Below are positions 32,882 to 43,021 of a DNA stretch of 53,852 nt, in pieces. The notes beneath the pieces were generated by a model, which saw only the letters and a program-made list of their open reading frames with translations, did not search any database and was not told where the DNA came from. Origin of the DNA: Chara braunii. Its lineage: Eukaryota; Streptophyta; Charophyceae; Charales; Characeae. The position numbers were made by a program, and so were the translations under genes. The stretch is taken from the NCBI GenBank assembly GCA_003427395.1, contig BFEA01000038.1:2997257-3051108 (forward strand), in the 5' to 3' direction. The first letter of the stretch is position 1; every line of letters starts with the position of its first letter.

Positions 32882-33523
32882 GGATTATTATTTAAAATAA
32901 TAATTAAAATAATAAACTAAACTAAATTATTATTTTAATTTAGTTCCCATTCATAGATCAGTCTTTTATTCAATTCAATAGTGCCTCATACATAATTCAC
33001 CAACATTGTGGATTTTGATTACCTTACACTGGCTTAGGCGGAAGTTAGGCCTAAGGGCCTCCCTCCACTACTTCCCACTTGGTCAGAATGAGAATGAAAA
33101 AAAAAAAAAAAAAAAGAGAATTAGAACATGGAAAGATACACAGCCATGATGCATGTGGCGAGTAGTTGAGTGAGGCCCTTGTAGTTTTGAAACTTTTGAT
33201 AAAACAAAACATCTTATCCACTTTTGGATGTCTTCCCTTCTCCCACCACCTGTTTCTTTTTTTTTTTTTTTTTCAGTTTTGGATGGGGGACCCTATCAGA
33301 TATTTGGTCAGGGATATGCTGTTAGGAACTAGGGTAGTACGTGGGACAGATAGAAATGCTGCTCGAGCTTGGCGTCCGACATACCCGTGTGACAAGGCTC
33401 GCCTGATCATGCTTCAACTAGGGCTGGGTGGGGTTATCAGCCTGGTGCTGGTGCCTCTTAACTGTTATTCTGTCCAAACAACGCCTAAGATGCTATGCTG
33501 GGGTAGTAGTCCTCCCAGTGATT
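32882..33523. other. stretch without recognised genes
   Basis: AT-rich repeats of aaattatta type at 32884-32945 and a poly-A run at 33098-33115; otherwise nothing recognisable. Confidence 0.45.
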
Positions 33524-33645
33524 AAACCACCAGTACCTTTCCCAGCCAAAATGCTGAGGCGCAGCCTCTGCCAATGGCCACATACATCGGCCGCCCTTGG
33601 CGCACAGGGCCCGCGGCCGATGTATGGGAAAGGTACTGGTGGTTT
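33524..33645. mobile_element. foldback element with 21-bp perfect terminal repeats
   Basis: aaaccaccagtacctttccca (33524-33544) and its exact complement (33625-33645) form the ends. A second paired block (catacatcggccgc at 33581-33594 with 33613-33626) sits inside. The left arm carries about 36 extra bp between the two blocks, so one arm has an insertion or the other a deletion. Confidence 0.8.
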
Positions 33646-34269
33646 GACACTGAGGTAGGATGGTGGGAATAGGGGTATGATGGGAGAATTGACGAGAGGA
33701 CGGGTAGGGAGGCGGTCTCACAAATAAACATTATCAGGACAACCAACGCCTGACAGATGACTGCGACCACCGTATGTCTGGAACCTGGCCTCTATAACAA
33801 ACTGAGCTTTATGAAAAAAAAAAAAAAGAACTCTTTAACTAGGGCGATATCCTGTGCGCCCGGGTCCCGACGCCACGCCCGGTTTGGCGACCGGGCGACT
33901 GGCTGGTCGGGACCCCCGGTCGAGCCCCCGGTTGCAATTTGCACCGACCTATAAAAAAAAAAGAAAAAAAAAGGCTATTTTTTTTTACACGACCGGGTGA
34001 CCCGGTAGTCACACCTGCCTGGGCATGACGCCCGGACGACCAACCGGTCCAGACCGGCCAGTCGTTGGAATCTTCCTAGCTCTTAAAAAAAAAAAAAAAA
34101 ACATTCATAATTCAGCAACGTTGCGTATTCAATTGAGATTACCCCACAAAGTATCTTCTCCGCCTCTGCATGTCTTTCCCTCGGCCATCGCCTCTCACTT
34201 CCCAAGTTCTCCTTCCCTCACCTCACCCAGCCACCCACCCACCCAAAACACCGGTGTCAAGTATCTTAC

Positions 34270-34358
34270 CAAGCTACAGTCTGGAAGACGCCCGGCAGCC
34301 AGAAGCCTTGATCCATTCTTAGAGAATTCCAGGACCGAAACCTCAAGCTCTGTCACAT
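34270..34358 (-). CDS. WD40 (CFAP44-like) gene, exon C
   Basis: This 89-nt exon lies between the acceptor tttgctggcag and the donor TTG|gtaaga. Two leading bases complete the split codon of exon B, then 29 codons follow: VTELEVSVLEFSKNGSRLL and AAGRLPDCSL. The LEFS-x-x-G-x-x-LL-x-x-G-x-x-PD pattern is the typical strand and turn of a WD40 blade, and it continues straight into VVWGLDLHTG of exon D. The position after a KLPSLE-type segment matches the CFAP44 layout as I recall it. It has no in-frame stop and no other exon fits the same phases. Confidence 0.82.
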
Positions 34359-34689
34359 CTGCCAGCAAAGTACATTTGCAAGAAAAAAAAAAAAAAAAAA
34401 AAAAAAAGGATTACAAAATTAAAAAGTGATTTTTTTATTCGTTCTTCTTTCTCTATTACGTAGATCTGTGCTTAAAACCCAAAGCATAAACTTAAAAACC
34501 CTTAGTGCCCCGCACCACTTGTGTTGGTCCAGTGCACAGCGCACCACACAGGGGACAACACTTGCATGGATTAAGAGAGAATTTTTTTTTTTTAACATGG
34601 GCCATAGATTATGAAGGTCGACAGTCAATATCTTATTATTATCTCTTAATCTCTGCAAGTGACACCTCACCCCAGGGGCGACGTCCTAG

Positions 34690-34824
34690 CAAAGAGGATT
34701 GGATTGAGGGCCTGAATGTGGACACGTTTGTGGAGAGGTGCAGAAAATTGAGCTTGATCTGCTTTTCTGCATTTCCGCATAGAGCACGTCCAGATTCAGA
34801 TGCTTAATCCAATCCTCTTTGTTA
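34690..34824. mobile_element. foldback MITE, family M, complete copy
   Basis: Arms of about 60 bp: gcaaagaggattggatt...ctgaatgtggacacg...gcagaaaa on the left, and the near-complement ending ccaatcctctttg on the right. A 13-bp direct repeat (acctcaccccagg) lies on both sides (about 34665-34677 and 34830-34842), longer than most MITE duplications and perhaps part of the element. It sits in the 535-bp intron between exons B and C. Confidence 0.75.
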
Positions 34825-34893
34825 GTGGGACCTCACCCCAGGTGTGCCAAAGGAATCAGAGATATCCAGCTGAGGAAAGCGTGGTGGACGTAC

Positions 34894-34957
34894 CTTCCAA
34901 CTTCGCCACAATCTCAAGACTCGGCAATTTGTGCAGAAAGAGCAAGGGATTGAGACC
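34894..34957 (-). CDS. WD40 (CFAP44-like) gene, exon B
   Basis: This 64-nt exon runs from the acceptor gttgattacag to the donor GAAG|gtacgt. It reads GLNPLLFLHKLPSLEIVAKLE plus one base of the next codon. It follows exon A's ...SEK in phase 0, so the junction is EK-GLNPLLFLHKLPSLE, the pattern (EKG-x-x-P-x-x-x-x-x-x-x-P-S-L) found at this place in CFAP44-type WD domains. Both splice sites match the consensus. About 18.2 kb of transposon-filled intron separates it from exon A. Confidence 0.82.
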
Positions 34958-35064
34958 CTGTAATCAACACAAAAAGACAACATGACAATATATAAATAGG
35001 AATTCAAAACCAAGAAGTTTGGAAAAGAAAAGAAAAAAAATTGGAAACAAAAAAAAAAAAGCCA

Positions 35065-35136
35065 ACTGGCCTAGCTCAGTTGGTACACACCTGAACTGTT
35101 GAAAGACAAGACCGAATTTCGAACTCCGCCGGAAGT
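35065..35136 (+). repeat. tRNA-derived SINE head with A-rich tail
   Basis: A perfect A-box (TAGCTCAGTTGG, 35072-35083) and a B-box-like TTTCGAACTCC (35116-35126) lie about 35 bp apart, followed after 10 bp by an A-run. The middle (acctgaactgttgaaagacaa) is shared with the minus-strand copy at 53089-53154 but not with the one at 32.8 kb, so the first two are one family. It lies in the exon A-B intron. Confidence 0.72.
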
Positions 35137-35399
35137 TAAAAAAAAAACAGAAATTTGGGAATTGACCAGAAGCCTGCAGCAGCACAAAATGTGAACAATG
35201 TTATTGGTAGCAAAAAGAAGGGAAAAGACAAAGCTAGAGAAAAAAAAAACAAAAGGAAATGAGAGGGAAGAAGTAGATAACAGGCTCCTAGCTTAGTCAC
35301 CAACATAATCGATTTTTGGTTTGGTTTGGTTTGCTTCATGGCTACGCCGGACCCGGACACTGGACCATTCCAGATGTCCGGCCGACCTCTGTCCAGATG

Positions 35400-35437
35400 C
35401 TGTCTCTTATACACATCTAGATGTGTATAAGAGACAG
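35400..35437. other. Nextera mate-pair junction adapter (artificial sequence)
   Basis: ctgtctcttatacacatct followed at once by its reverse complement agatgtgtataagagacag is the 38-nt Tn5 mosaic-end junction made when Nextera mate-pair fragments are circularised. It has no biological origin here, so the bases on either side come from opposite ends of a circularised fragment. Confidence 0.97.
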
Positions 35438-35668
35438 GGAGCGGGACGAAGGAGGAGACAGCCATAGCCTTGGCTGGAGCACTCTGCTCCACCCCTTGGC
35501 AGGCTGGTCTCTGGTGAGACTCTGCGACAACATGGTGAGGAGCGGCAGCGGAGCGTGGCAAGGAGGAGCGGGGAACACGACAACTGGTGGAGGTGTGCCG
35601 GCCGATATTTTCGGCAACCATAACCCATTTTTGTGGGGTTATGCTGCCGAAATACCACGGCGTCGGCA
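35438..35668 (+). other. probable chimeric insert, duplicate of 18.70-18.93 kb
   Basis: This 231-bp segment starts at the adapter and ends at a single N (35669) next to a poly-A run. It matches 18703-18931 with only scattered substitutions and breaks off at the N. It is probably a mate-pair read end pulled into the contig; the substitutions mean it may come from another copy of the same repeat. Confidence 0.8.
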
Positions 35669-35739
35669 NAAAAAAAAAAAAAAAAAAAAAGATGGTTTTT
35701 ATTTTTCCCCTCTTATTTGGCCACGGATTTCGAGGTGAT

Positions 35740-36750
35740 TGAGATGGTTTCACCCAGTTTACATGACAGATGAAGACAGTAGGACTCTATCCCTACGTGG
35801 CAGGCCCTAGATCACTGGAGGCCCTAGATCAGAATTGGCAAGATCTTATGAAAGTATACGGCTCTAAGTTGTTGATGTCGTCAGGTCGTCATCCAGAGAC
35901 AAACGGCCAGACGGAGCAAATGAATAAGATCGTGCAGCAATTACTAAGAATGTACATTGGACCAGATCAAGTGAACTGGGATGAGATGCTCCCAAAGGTA
36001 GATAGCGCGTATAACAACGGTGTGCATCTAACTACTTGTCGAACACCTAACGCGCTACACAAGTCCTTTAGACCACGTAGGCCGTTTGAAGGGCTAAACC
36101 GGGATCAGATTCAAAGGTTACCCCCCGGCACAAGAGAGTTCGCCCTGCAACACAGGAAAGAAGTTGCTAGATTTGTCGAGAACCTTAGGAAAGCCCAACT
36201 CTGTATGACTGAACAAGCAAACAAGCATCACCGACCTTCGCAGTTTCAGGTAGGCGACTTAGTCTGGGTCAAGTCTAAAAAGTTCGCACATGAGGAGAAC
36301 ATCTCTTAGAAGCTCTTACCTGCATATAGAGCACCGTGGCCTGTCCTAGAAGTTAAAGGAGGAGAGGACGGACCGTCATACACGATAGAGATACTGCCGC
36401 ATCTCCATACGTACCCAGTCTTCCATGCGTCCAAGTTGTTGCCTTGCACCTCCAGTGAGCAGTTTCGTTCGCGGAGGTCCATGAGTCCACCAGACATGGA
36501 TGGCGCATACGATATTAGATCGCATAGCGGAAGAGGACGTTTTCAGAACCGGAGGTCGAGGTTGTCCCCAAAAACAGTATAAGGTCAGGTTTGCCTATCA
36601 GGAACCCGAGGACGACAGATGGTTCACACTAACCGAGCTGCTAGAAACCGCTCCCGACATAGTACATGCTTACGAAAGGGCAAGGAAAGGTAAAGGTTTT
36701 GTCTTGAGTTAGAAAGTTCTCAAAGGACCTCGAATTTAGGACGGCGGGAG
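35740..36750 (+). pseudogene. Ty3/gypsy family A: LTR start fused to integrase and chromodomain region
   Basis: Bases 35740-35798 repeat the first 60 bp of the family A LTR, then jump into integrase: WQDLMKVYGSKLLMSSGRHPETNGQTEQMN, PHLHTYPVFHASKLL, and a C-terminal chromodomain-like QYKVRFAYQEPEDDRWFTL ending FVLS. Catalytic Glu context (GRHPETNGQTE) is kept; the first two acidic residues are lost with the deletion. A TAG at 36307-36309 interrupts the frame. Gag, protease, RT and RNase H are absent. The purine-rich ggacggcgggag ends at the 3' LTR. Direct ggccctagatca repeats (35802 and 35820) lie at the deletion join. Confidence 0.82.
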
Positions 36751-37669
36751 TGAAACGGTTTCACCCAGTTTACCTGACAGATGCAGACAGTAGGACTCGA
36801 TTCCTACACCTCATGACCCTGTACATTGGCCCTATGACCCTATGTGAGATTTAAACACACGCCCTGTTCCTAAATCCCTTTGGTTAATTAGTCAGCGTGT
36901 TAGTCTGTCGTACGTCTTGATCCATAGGTCCTCGTGTTAGCAGTTCGGGGTGTTACCGTTAGGCTTAGCTAGTTAGTCTGTAGACTTCTAGAAGATCGTA
37001 GACCAAGTCCACCACGTGTCTGAGTCAGCATGGGAAACAGTCCACCCCGTCCAGTCAGCAAGCACCAAGCGGGGTGCCACGCGGTTTGGGGCCTGCAGTC
37101 CCATGCATTTTGGCCCAGGAGGTCCACGCGGTTTGGGACAGCCCCAGGCCATGCGGTTTGGGACATCCCCAGGCCCATGCGGTTTGGGGCCCACAGTCCC
37201 ACGCGTTTTGGCCCAGGGATGGGGCAGGCCAGGCCACCTGCGACCAAGTATAAATAACGAGGCAGTGTTCAATCATTCATTCATTCGCCTATGAGCCATG
37301 CAGAAGCGCTGTTGGAGCAACGTGTGCAGGAGGTGGTCTCCAGGTGCCCGAAGCTGAAGCGGGCTGAGGAAGACAAAGGCGGCCATAGCTGAGAGGAGGA
37401 AGAAGACGGTGGCCATAGCCACCAAGCTGCTGATGTCAGCTGAGTGCACAGTGTGAAGTGCAGACATTCAGGGTGGATCTTCGTGAGTGTGTACATGAGG
37501 GAGAGTGAGGCTGATGGTGCAGACAGTGTTCGGCGGCCGTAGCCGCAACTTGTAACAGTTGCCTTGAGTGGAGTTCTGGCCAGAGGCTATATCTCTGAGT
37601 TATCTGTGTGGGTGCATGTCGCCAGTGCAAGTTCATTGTTGGATATGAGTTGATGAAGTTGATTTGCCA
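36751..37669 (+). mobile_element. 3' LTR of the family A gypsy element
   Basis: It starts TGAAACGG directly after the polypurine tract and ends GATTTGCCA. It aligns with the solo LTRs at 1866-2769 and 8082-8959, which identifies them as gypsy LTRs. TATA-like agtataaata is at 37248-37257, then the conserved gagccatgcagaagcgctg. Upstream of the TATA box it has a tandem array not seen in the other two copies. Confidence 0.85.
37077..37215. repeat. tandem GCGGTTTGGG array upstream of the LTR TATA box
   Basis: About five imperfect units of 30-36 bp, each with YGCGGTTTGGG or GCRTTTTGGC followed by CCCAGG-type sequence. It ends about 30 bp before the TATA-like motif. Confidence 0.75.
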
Positions 37670-37915
37670 TCGGCACATACATGTATGCATGTTGTAAGCG
37701 AGATTGAGACCTCTACCACAAAAGAAATATGTTGCAATGCTGCATAACATTTTTTTTTCCATATATATATATATATATATATAAGGCCGCATTTTTTTGT
37801 TCTTTAGGGGAGGGAGCGGATACCGCGTGGTCCGAACTGGACAGCCGACAAGAACATCCGGACCCAGACCATCTACATTAGGATTCGAGCGTCCAGATCA
37901 TAGCCATGGTTTGCT

Positions 37916-38173
37916 TTAAACCACCAGTCCCTCCAAGCCTCTTTTTTTCCATGCACTGTGCTTCCCGGCCCTCAAAGAAATAAACTGTCTCAGGCGCAAG
38001 CTTGCCAGGCGATGCCAGCCTTTTGCTTTCAAGATGTCTAAAAACGTTTGATCTTGAATTTGTGATAACAAGGCGCCGCTTATACACTGAGCTTCGCCCT
38101 TCACTAACCATTTTGTGTTTTTCCAATTTCGTACTTTGCGCAATGCTTTATGAGGCCCAGTAGAAGAGGGCAA
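37916..38173 (-). CDS. unrecognised 85-codon open frame
   Basis: The frame is balanced in composition and protein-like (KVRNWKNTKWLVKGEAQC, LLSQIQDQTFLDILKAKGW) but has no domain I recognise and no splice context matching its neighbours. It lies between the gypsy LTR and organelle-like DNA. A second minus frame overlaps it. It may be chance or a relic. Confidence 0.2.
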   Translation of the reverse strand: MPSSTGPHKALRKVRNWKNTKWLVKGEAQCISGALLSQIQDQTFLDILKAKGWHRLASLRLRQFISLRAGKHSAWKKRGLEGLVV

Positions 38174-38216
38174 TTAGATAGCAAGTGTTATGCGTTCGAG
38201 ACTGAACGCTGATGGA

Positions 38217-38250
38217 GAGCTGTATGACAGGAAACTGTCACGTACGGTTC
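38217..38250 (+). ncRNA. group II intron domain V
   Basis: The 34 nt fold as a canonical domain V: GAGCTGTAT / GTACGGTTC lower stem with the catalytic AGC, a two-base AC bulge, GACAG/CTGTC upper stem and a GAAA tetraloop. This is the most conserved part of group II introns, common in plant organelles. The next 200 bp are AT-rich and carry a 16-bp hairpin, so the region is most easily read as a nuclear insertion of plastid or mitochondrial DNA. The source gene could not be identified. Confidence 0.85.
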
Positions 38251-38320
38251 GGAGGGCGTGTATTTATACTTACAAGAGAATACTTATCATTCATTCTTAT
38301 CAAAATGATTTTACTGAAAA

Positions 38321-38360
38321 TTTGGCTTTTTATCTTCCCAAAAAAAGATAAAAAGCCAAA
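38321..38360. terminator. 16-bp stem-loop, organelle 3'-end type
   Basis: tttggctttttatctt pairs perfectly with aagataaaaagccaaa around an 8-nt loop. Such stem-loops end many plastid transcripts. Here it supports an organelle origin for 38.2-38.4 kb and is probably not active. Confidence 0.55.
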
Positions 38361-38439
38361 AAATAACAAGTCAAATTGTTTCATTATTCCAATTCACTAT
38401 AAAATTCAACTACATGTAATTATAGAATTTAATTCTGCG

Positions 38440-39271
38440 CCGTTCGGTGAGCGCAGTTTAACGCACTGCAACGCTACCTAGCGCTATCGTGCAGGCCGCG
38501 CCCACGAGGGCCTCGCCCACGGGAAATCGCCAGCGCGGTCTCGCCCGCGCCTCCAGCTCCCGCCCACAACGCTCATCGCCTCGCCCGCCAAACTTCGAAT
38601 GTTCGAAGTGGGCGAGCAAGCTCGCCATCGTACCACCTTTAGGGTTGTAGCCACCTCCCCATCCACCTCCACACCCTCGAGCCCCACCTCCAAGTGCCAT
38701 TGCAGAGGAGACATAGACGCCGCCAGACCACGGACACCAACGCCAGTGTCACGAAGGTGCCACCAAGTTTCATCAGACGAGGAGCTGCCGCCAGCTGGAG
38801 GGCTCGACAGCCACAACCTCGGTACAGGAGCCACCTCCATCACTCCCCAGGATGCCACACGCGACGTCGACAAGTGCCACTCAGCTGTACCAAGAGCAGG
38901 AGGCAATCGGGAGGGAAACAAGGACTACTCCACAGCCACCCTGCTGCCCCGTTGGCAAGAGTCGGACGACTCACTACACTGCATGCGAGCCATGCAGAAA
39001 GAAACGACGCGATAAGTCTGAACCTCCCACCCCATCCGACACCTATCCTCCCCCCCGTCGCCCTGCAACCTAACATTACGTCTCAATCCCTCTCCACCCA
39101 TACCAACGACTACGCCGCCCCCCCAACCACGATCCCTTCCCGCCTGTGCCATTCGGTGAGCGTAGTCTAACGCACAGCAGCGCTACCTAGCACCATCGCG
39201 CAGGCCGAGGCTCTGAGGGTCTCGCCCACGTGAAATCACCAGTGCGGTCTCGACCTGCACCGCCCGCCCCC
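38440..39271 (+). repeat. LINE-2 5' region with tandem monomer-like repeats, about 710-bp period
   Basis: ttcggtgagcgYagt..taacgcac.gca.cgctacctagc (38440-38490) recurs at 39148-39200, and similarity runs on through ctcgcccac.tgaaatc.cca to the N gap. Between them is a GC- and Pro-rich stretch with frames such as CPVGKSRTTHYTACEPCRKK that may be ORF1-related. Confidence 0.65.
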
Positions 39272-40111
39272 NNNNNNNNNNNNNNNNNNNNNNNNNNNNN
39301 NNNNNNNNNNNNNNNNNNNNNNNNNNNNNNNNNNNNNNNNNNNNNNNNNNNNNNNNNNNNNNNNNNNNNNNNNNNNNNNNNNNNNNNNNNNNNNNNNNNN
39401 NNNNNNNNNNNNNNNNNNNNNNNNNNNNNNNNNNNNNNNNNNNNNNNNNNNNNNNNNNNNNNNNNNNNNNNNNNNNNNNNNNNNNNNNNNNNNNNNNNNN
39501 NNNNNNNNNNNNNNNNNNNNNNNNNNNNNNNNNNNNNNNNNNNNNNNNNNNNNNNNNNNNNNNNNNNNNNNNNNNNNNNNNNNNNNNNNNNNNNNNNNNN
39601 NNNNNNNNNNNNNNNNNNNNNNNNNNNNNNNNNNNNNNNNNNNNNNNNNNNNNNNNNNNNNNNNNNNNNNNNNNNNNNNNNNNNNNNNNNNNNNNNNNNN
39701 NNNNNNNNNNNNNNNNNNNNNNNNNNNNNNNNNNNNNNNNNNNNNNNNNNNNNNNNNNNNNNNNNNNNNNNNNNNNNNNNNNNNNNNNNNNNNNNNNNNN
39801 NNNNNNNNNNNNNNNNNNNNNNNNNNNNNNNNNNNNNNNNNNNNNNNNNNNNNNNNNNNNNNNNNNNNNNNNNNNNNNNNNNNNNNNNNNNNNNNNNNNN
39901 NNNNNNNNNNNNNNNNNNNNNNNNNNNNNNNNNNNNNNNNNNNNNNNNNNNNNNNNNNNNNNNNNNNNNNNNNNNNNNNNNNNNNNNNNNNNNNNNNNNN
40001 NNNNNNNNNNNNNNNNNNNNNNNNNNNNNNNNNNNNNNNNNNNNNNNNNNNNNNNNNNNNNNNNNNNNNNNNNNNNNNNNNNNNNNNNNNNNNNNNNNNN
40101 NNNNNNNNNNN
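39272..40111. other. assembly gap (840 N)
   Basis: Run of N inside the second 5' monomer or ORF1 start of LINE-2. Confidence 1.
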
Positions 40112-42353
40112 GATTTCTGCTGGAAGCCCCAAAAATCAAAGGGGAGAAAGTCACAATCAAAGTCAGGAATGTGAAGGATAACACCGACGAGGAAGTGACC
40201 GCCTGGGCATACCCAAAAGACAAGATCGCCGACACCAACGCGACAAATGAGAAGCATGCTCTCATCTTCTCCTTCTCCAACGCCGGGGCAAGACTCTCCC
40301 CCATCGAGAAAAGAAAATGGATGGTGAAAACCATTCAAGAACACGGGAACATCAAAAAAGAGGTCGACAAGTTCGCCCTGCTTGGTCTGGGTAGAACCAT
40401 GATGATCATGGTTTTTAAAGAAGCAGATCAAGCAACGCACATGTTGGAGAAATGTGAAAACCTGAACTGCAATAGATCTGTCTGCACCCTTTCACACTGG
40501 AAACCGGAGACAGCCTAGCGAGCTGAAGTCTCACCTGCTGCCTCCTACAAACAGCGATTGATGAGGGAGCAGTTTTGGGTAAGATTTGACAACATCCCAC
40601 CCAGAGGCCACCCCCTGATCAAGGACCGGTTGGAAGTCGAATACCCCACAAACAAAGTGTTGAAATGGGCCCTCCCCACGCCTGACTTCTTGGCCCCCCA
40701 CTGTGATTCCGTAACAGCAATCCTGGAGGTACTGACTGACGAGCCCCCGGTGTTCCCCGAAGAGTGGCAATGTCTCATTGGAGACAAAGTCGCGTCAGTA
40801 ACAGTGTCTACCAAAGCCGCGCCAATCTGCTTCAGGTGTAGAGAAAGAGGCCATCTGGGAACAAATCCCAAATGCCCACGCTCCCCTGAACAGGAAAAGC
40901 TGAGATAGAACATGCTTGTCGAAGTTGAAGAGGCCAAAGGTATCTGGTTCGTCAATGACCCAGATTACGATGGCTAGGTCTTCGACGACAATATCCCAGA
41001 GTCTAAGTGGATATGGACATACACGAACACAACCTCGATAATCAAACAGCCAGACATCTTTCCACCATCAGACAACAAGTGGCACCACGTGGGAGAAAAG
41101 AAGATTACTGGAATCCCAGGGAAAATATACTCAGACCCGGTGGTGGATTCCCATGCGATCAAAGAAGAAAAGAAACATGAAGACCTGTTGTGGGACCTTG
41201 AGTCAATCAGACAACAGACTGCAGACACCCTCGCCAAGCGAGAAGAGGACAACGACATCCTGGATGCAGCCAAACAGATCATCGAGGGACGCACCCTACA
41301 GACCGACCCTTCCCTTAAGAGACAGGCCTCTCCACAAAAGGAGAACACCGAGACACCGAGCGGGAAGAAAATAAGAAAGAACAGCTCAACTGGAAAGGGA
41401 AGCCCCCCTGGTGACACACAGAGCTCACAAGAAGCCCCGACTGAATCAGACCCCAGCCCAATAACAGATCAGGATTGTACCCACAAAGGAATGGACATAT
41501 CTCCCTTCAAGAGCAATAGGGAAGGCAAACCGAAAGAACAGGGAGACTCCCCCATTGCCTGGCTGCAGGAATATCTGGAAAGAGCCAAAAATGAGAGGGA
41601 GAAAGAATTTGACATCTGAGTTGCATGCATGAAGCATCAGGAGAAGACAAGTCGGAGCAGCAAAGGCCCAGGAGCAGGCATCCACACATCCACGAACACC
41701 TACGACATCCTGAGAGAACAGAGTGAGTTGTCAGAATTCAGCGCCTTCAGATATCATGAGAAGAAGAGGGAAAGGGACAACTCGAGCTCCGAGTCCGGAT
41801 CCAGTGCAGAAACTCAGGCCTACAAGGACCCAATCAGAGGCATGGTACCGAAGAAGTGGAAGCCATCAAAGGGCAGGGTCAAGAGATCCAGAAAATTCAC
41901 ACCGGATACGATAGGAAATGGCAACGAGCAGCGATCCCTCAAACAGGAGATCGCCATCGTCGATGCTCAGACAAAGTGCTGTTTGATTAGAACATGGAAT
42001 ACCGAAAAAGCCACAGAGAAGAATATTGCACCATCCAAAACGTGGCAGACAACAAGGCCCCCCATGTCACTGAGAAAGCTACCTCTTATTGCAAAACTAT
42101 CAAGCCAGTCAGACCCCTAGTCCCCATCCGGTACAGAAAGAAGTTCGGGAAGTGGCAGGTAGCCACAGATGTATCCTTCGCCTTCCCGATCGCGGGAGAC
42201 CACCGGACACTGGCCAAAACAATCAGGGAACGCATATCCGAAGACTCCCCCCTCAGAGTCTACGGAATCCCCACCCCCCTCGAGGAAGACTCAGACGAGA
42301 TCGACCACGAACTCGCCACAGCCAGATCTTTTGAACCAATCCTGGTAAACTAG
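40112..42353 (+). pseudogene. LINE-2 ORF1 (RNA-binding, CCHC zinc knuckle)
   Basis: One frame runs from the gap to 42120 with only four stops (TAG at 40516, 40906 and 40975; TGA at 41617), each explainable by one C-to-T or G-to-A change. A shift near 42000 continues in another frame to 42353 (SFAFPIAGDHRTLAKTIRER). The first part resembles the plant L1 ORF1 N-terminal domain (DUF4283-like: MMIMVFKEADQATHML). The knuckle is CFRCRERGHLGTNPKC at 40831-40878, a C-x2-C-x4-H-x6-C variant. A Lys/Glu-rich, Ser/Thr/Pro-rich tail follows. In LINEs this protein binds element RNA. Confidence 0.8.
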
Positions 42354-42643
42354 AAGAAAAATTGAGGTTGCACGAGGGGCTGATGTGGAGAGCATGGAAC
42401 ACTGTGACCGCCCTGCCATACAGCACACTTGCAGGCAAGATGTGCCCGACGGAGGTCATGGCTGATTCCCTGGCCGCCATCATCAGATCCCACATCCTCT
42501 TCACAGAACACTCCCTTTAGGATGAAGCTGAGCCACTTTACCTGGAACTGGAGGACGAGGATAGGCACATGGGTGAATACGACGACGACGAAGGGCTGAA
42601 CAGCAAGATGTTCCCGGGCAGTGACGGGGGAGAAGCGGTTAAT

Positions 42644-43021
42644 GGAAGGCCCAAAATTCGGCGAATTTTGGCGAATTTTTCATCGAAACTGCCATATTTC
42701 CCTGATTTTTTACTTTTTTCTCGGTTTTTCTTTTTGCCTGTTATATATGTGCTTTAGGGTATATCTGCATTCAGTTTCGCCGTATTTGGAGCAGTAACAA
42801 AAAACTTAGCAAAAACACCAGACTCAAAAAAAGCTCTGGCGAACTCCGAAAGCTACTCCGAAAAAAGTTTTATAGTACTCCTGATTTTGATTTTTTCGTT
42901 TTTTTTTTTGCCTGATCGGTTTTTTTATGTTTGTATTATGACCCTGCATAGTTTGTTCACAAAAGTTTCAACAACATTGCTTGTAGCGACGCGGCGAAAA
43001 ACCCCGAATTTTTTGCCTTCC
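42644..43021. mobile_element. TIR element (MITE-like) inserted in LINE-2
   Basis: The ends ggaaggcccaaaattcggcg and cgccgcg..ccccgaattttttgccttcc are inverted repeats (about 17 of the first 20 bases). Interior is AT-rich and unlike the GC-rich LINE around it. No clear target duplication. Confidence 0.55.

Noticed and set aside
39183-40440. Long frames across the 840-N gap
   Set aside because: They consist mostly of unknown bases.
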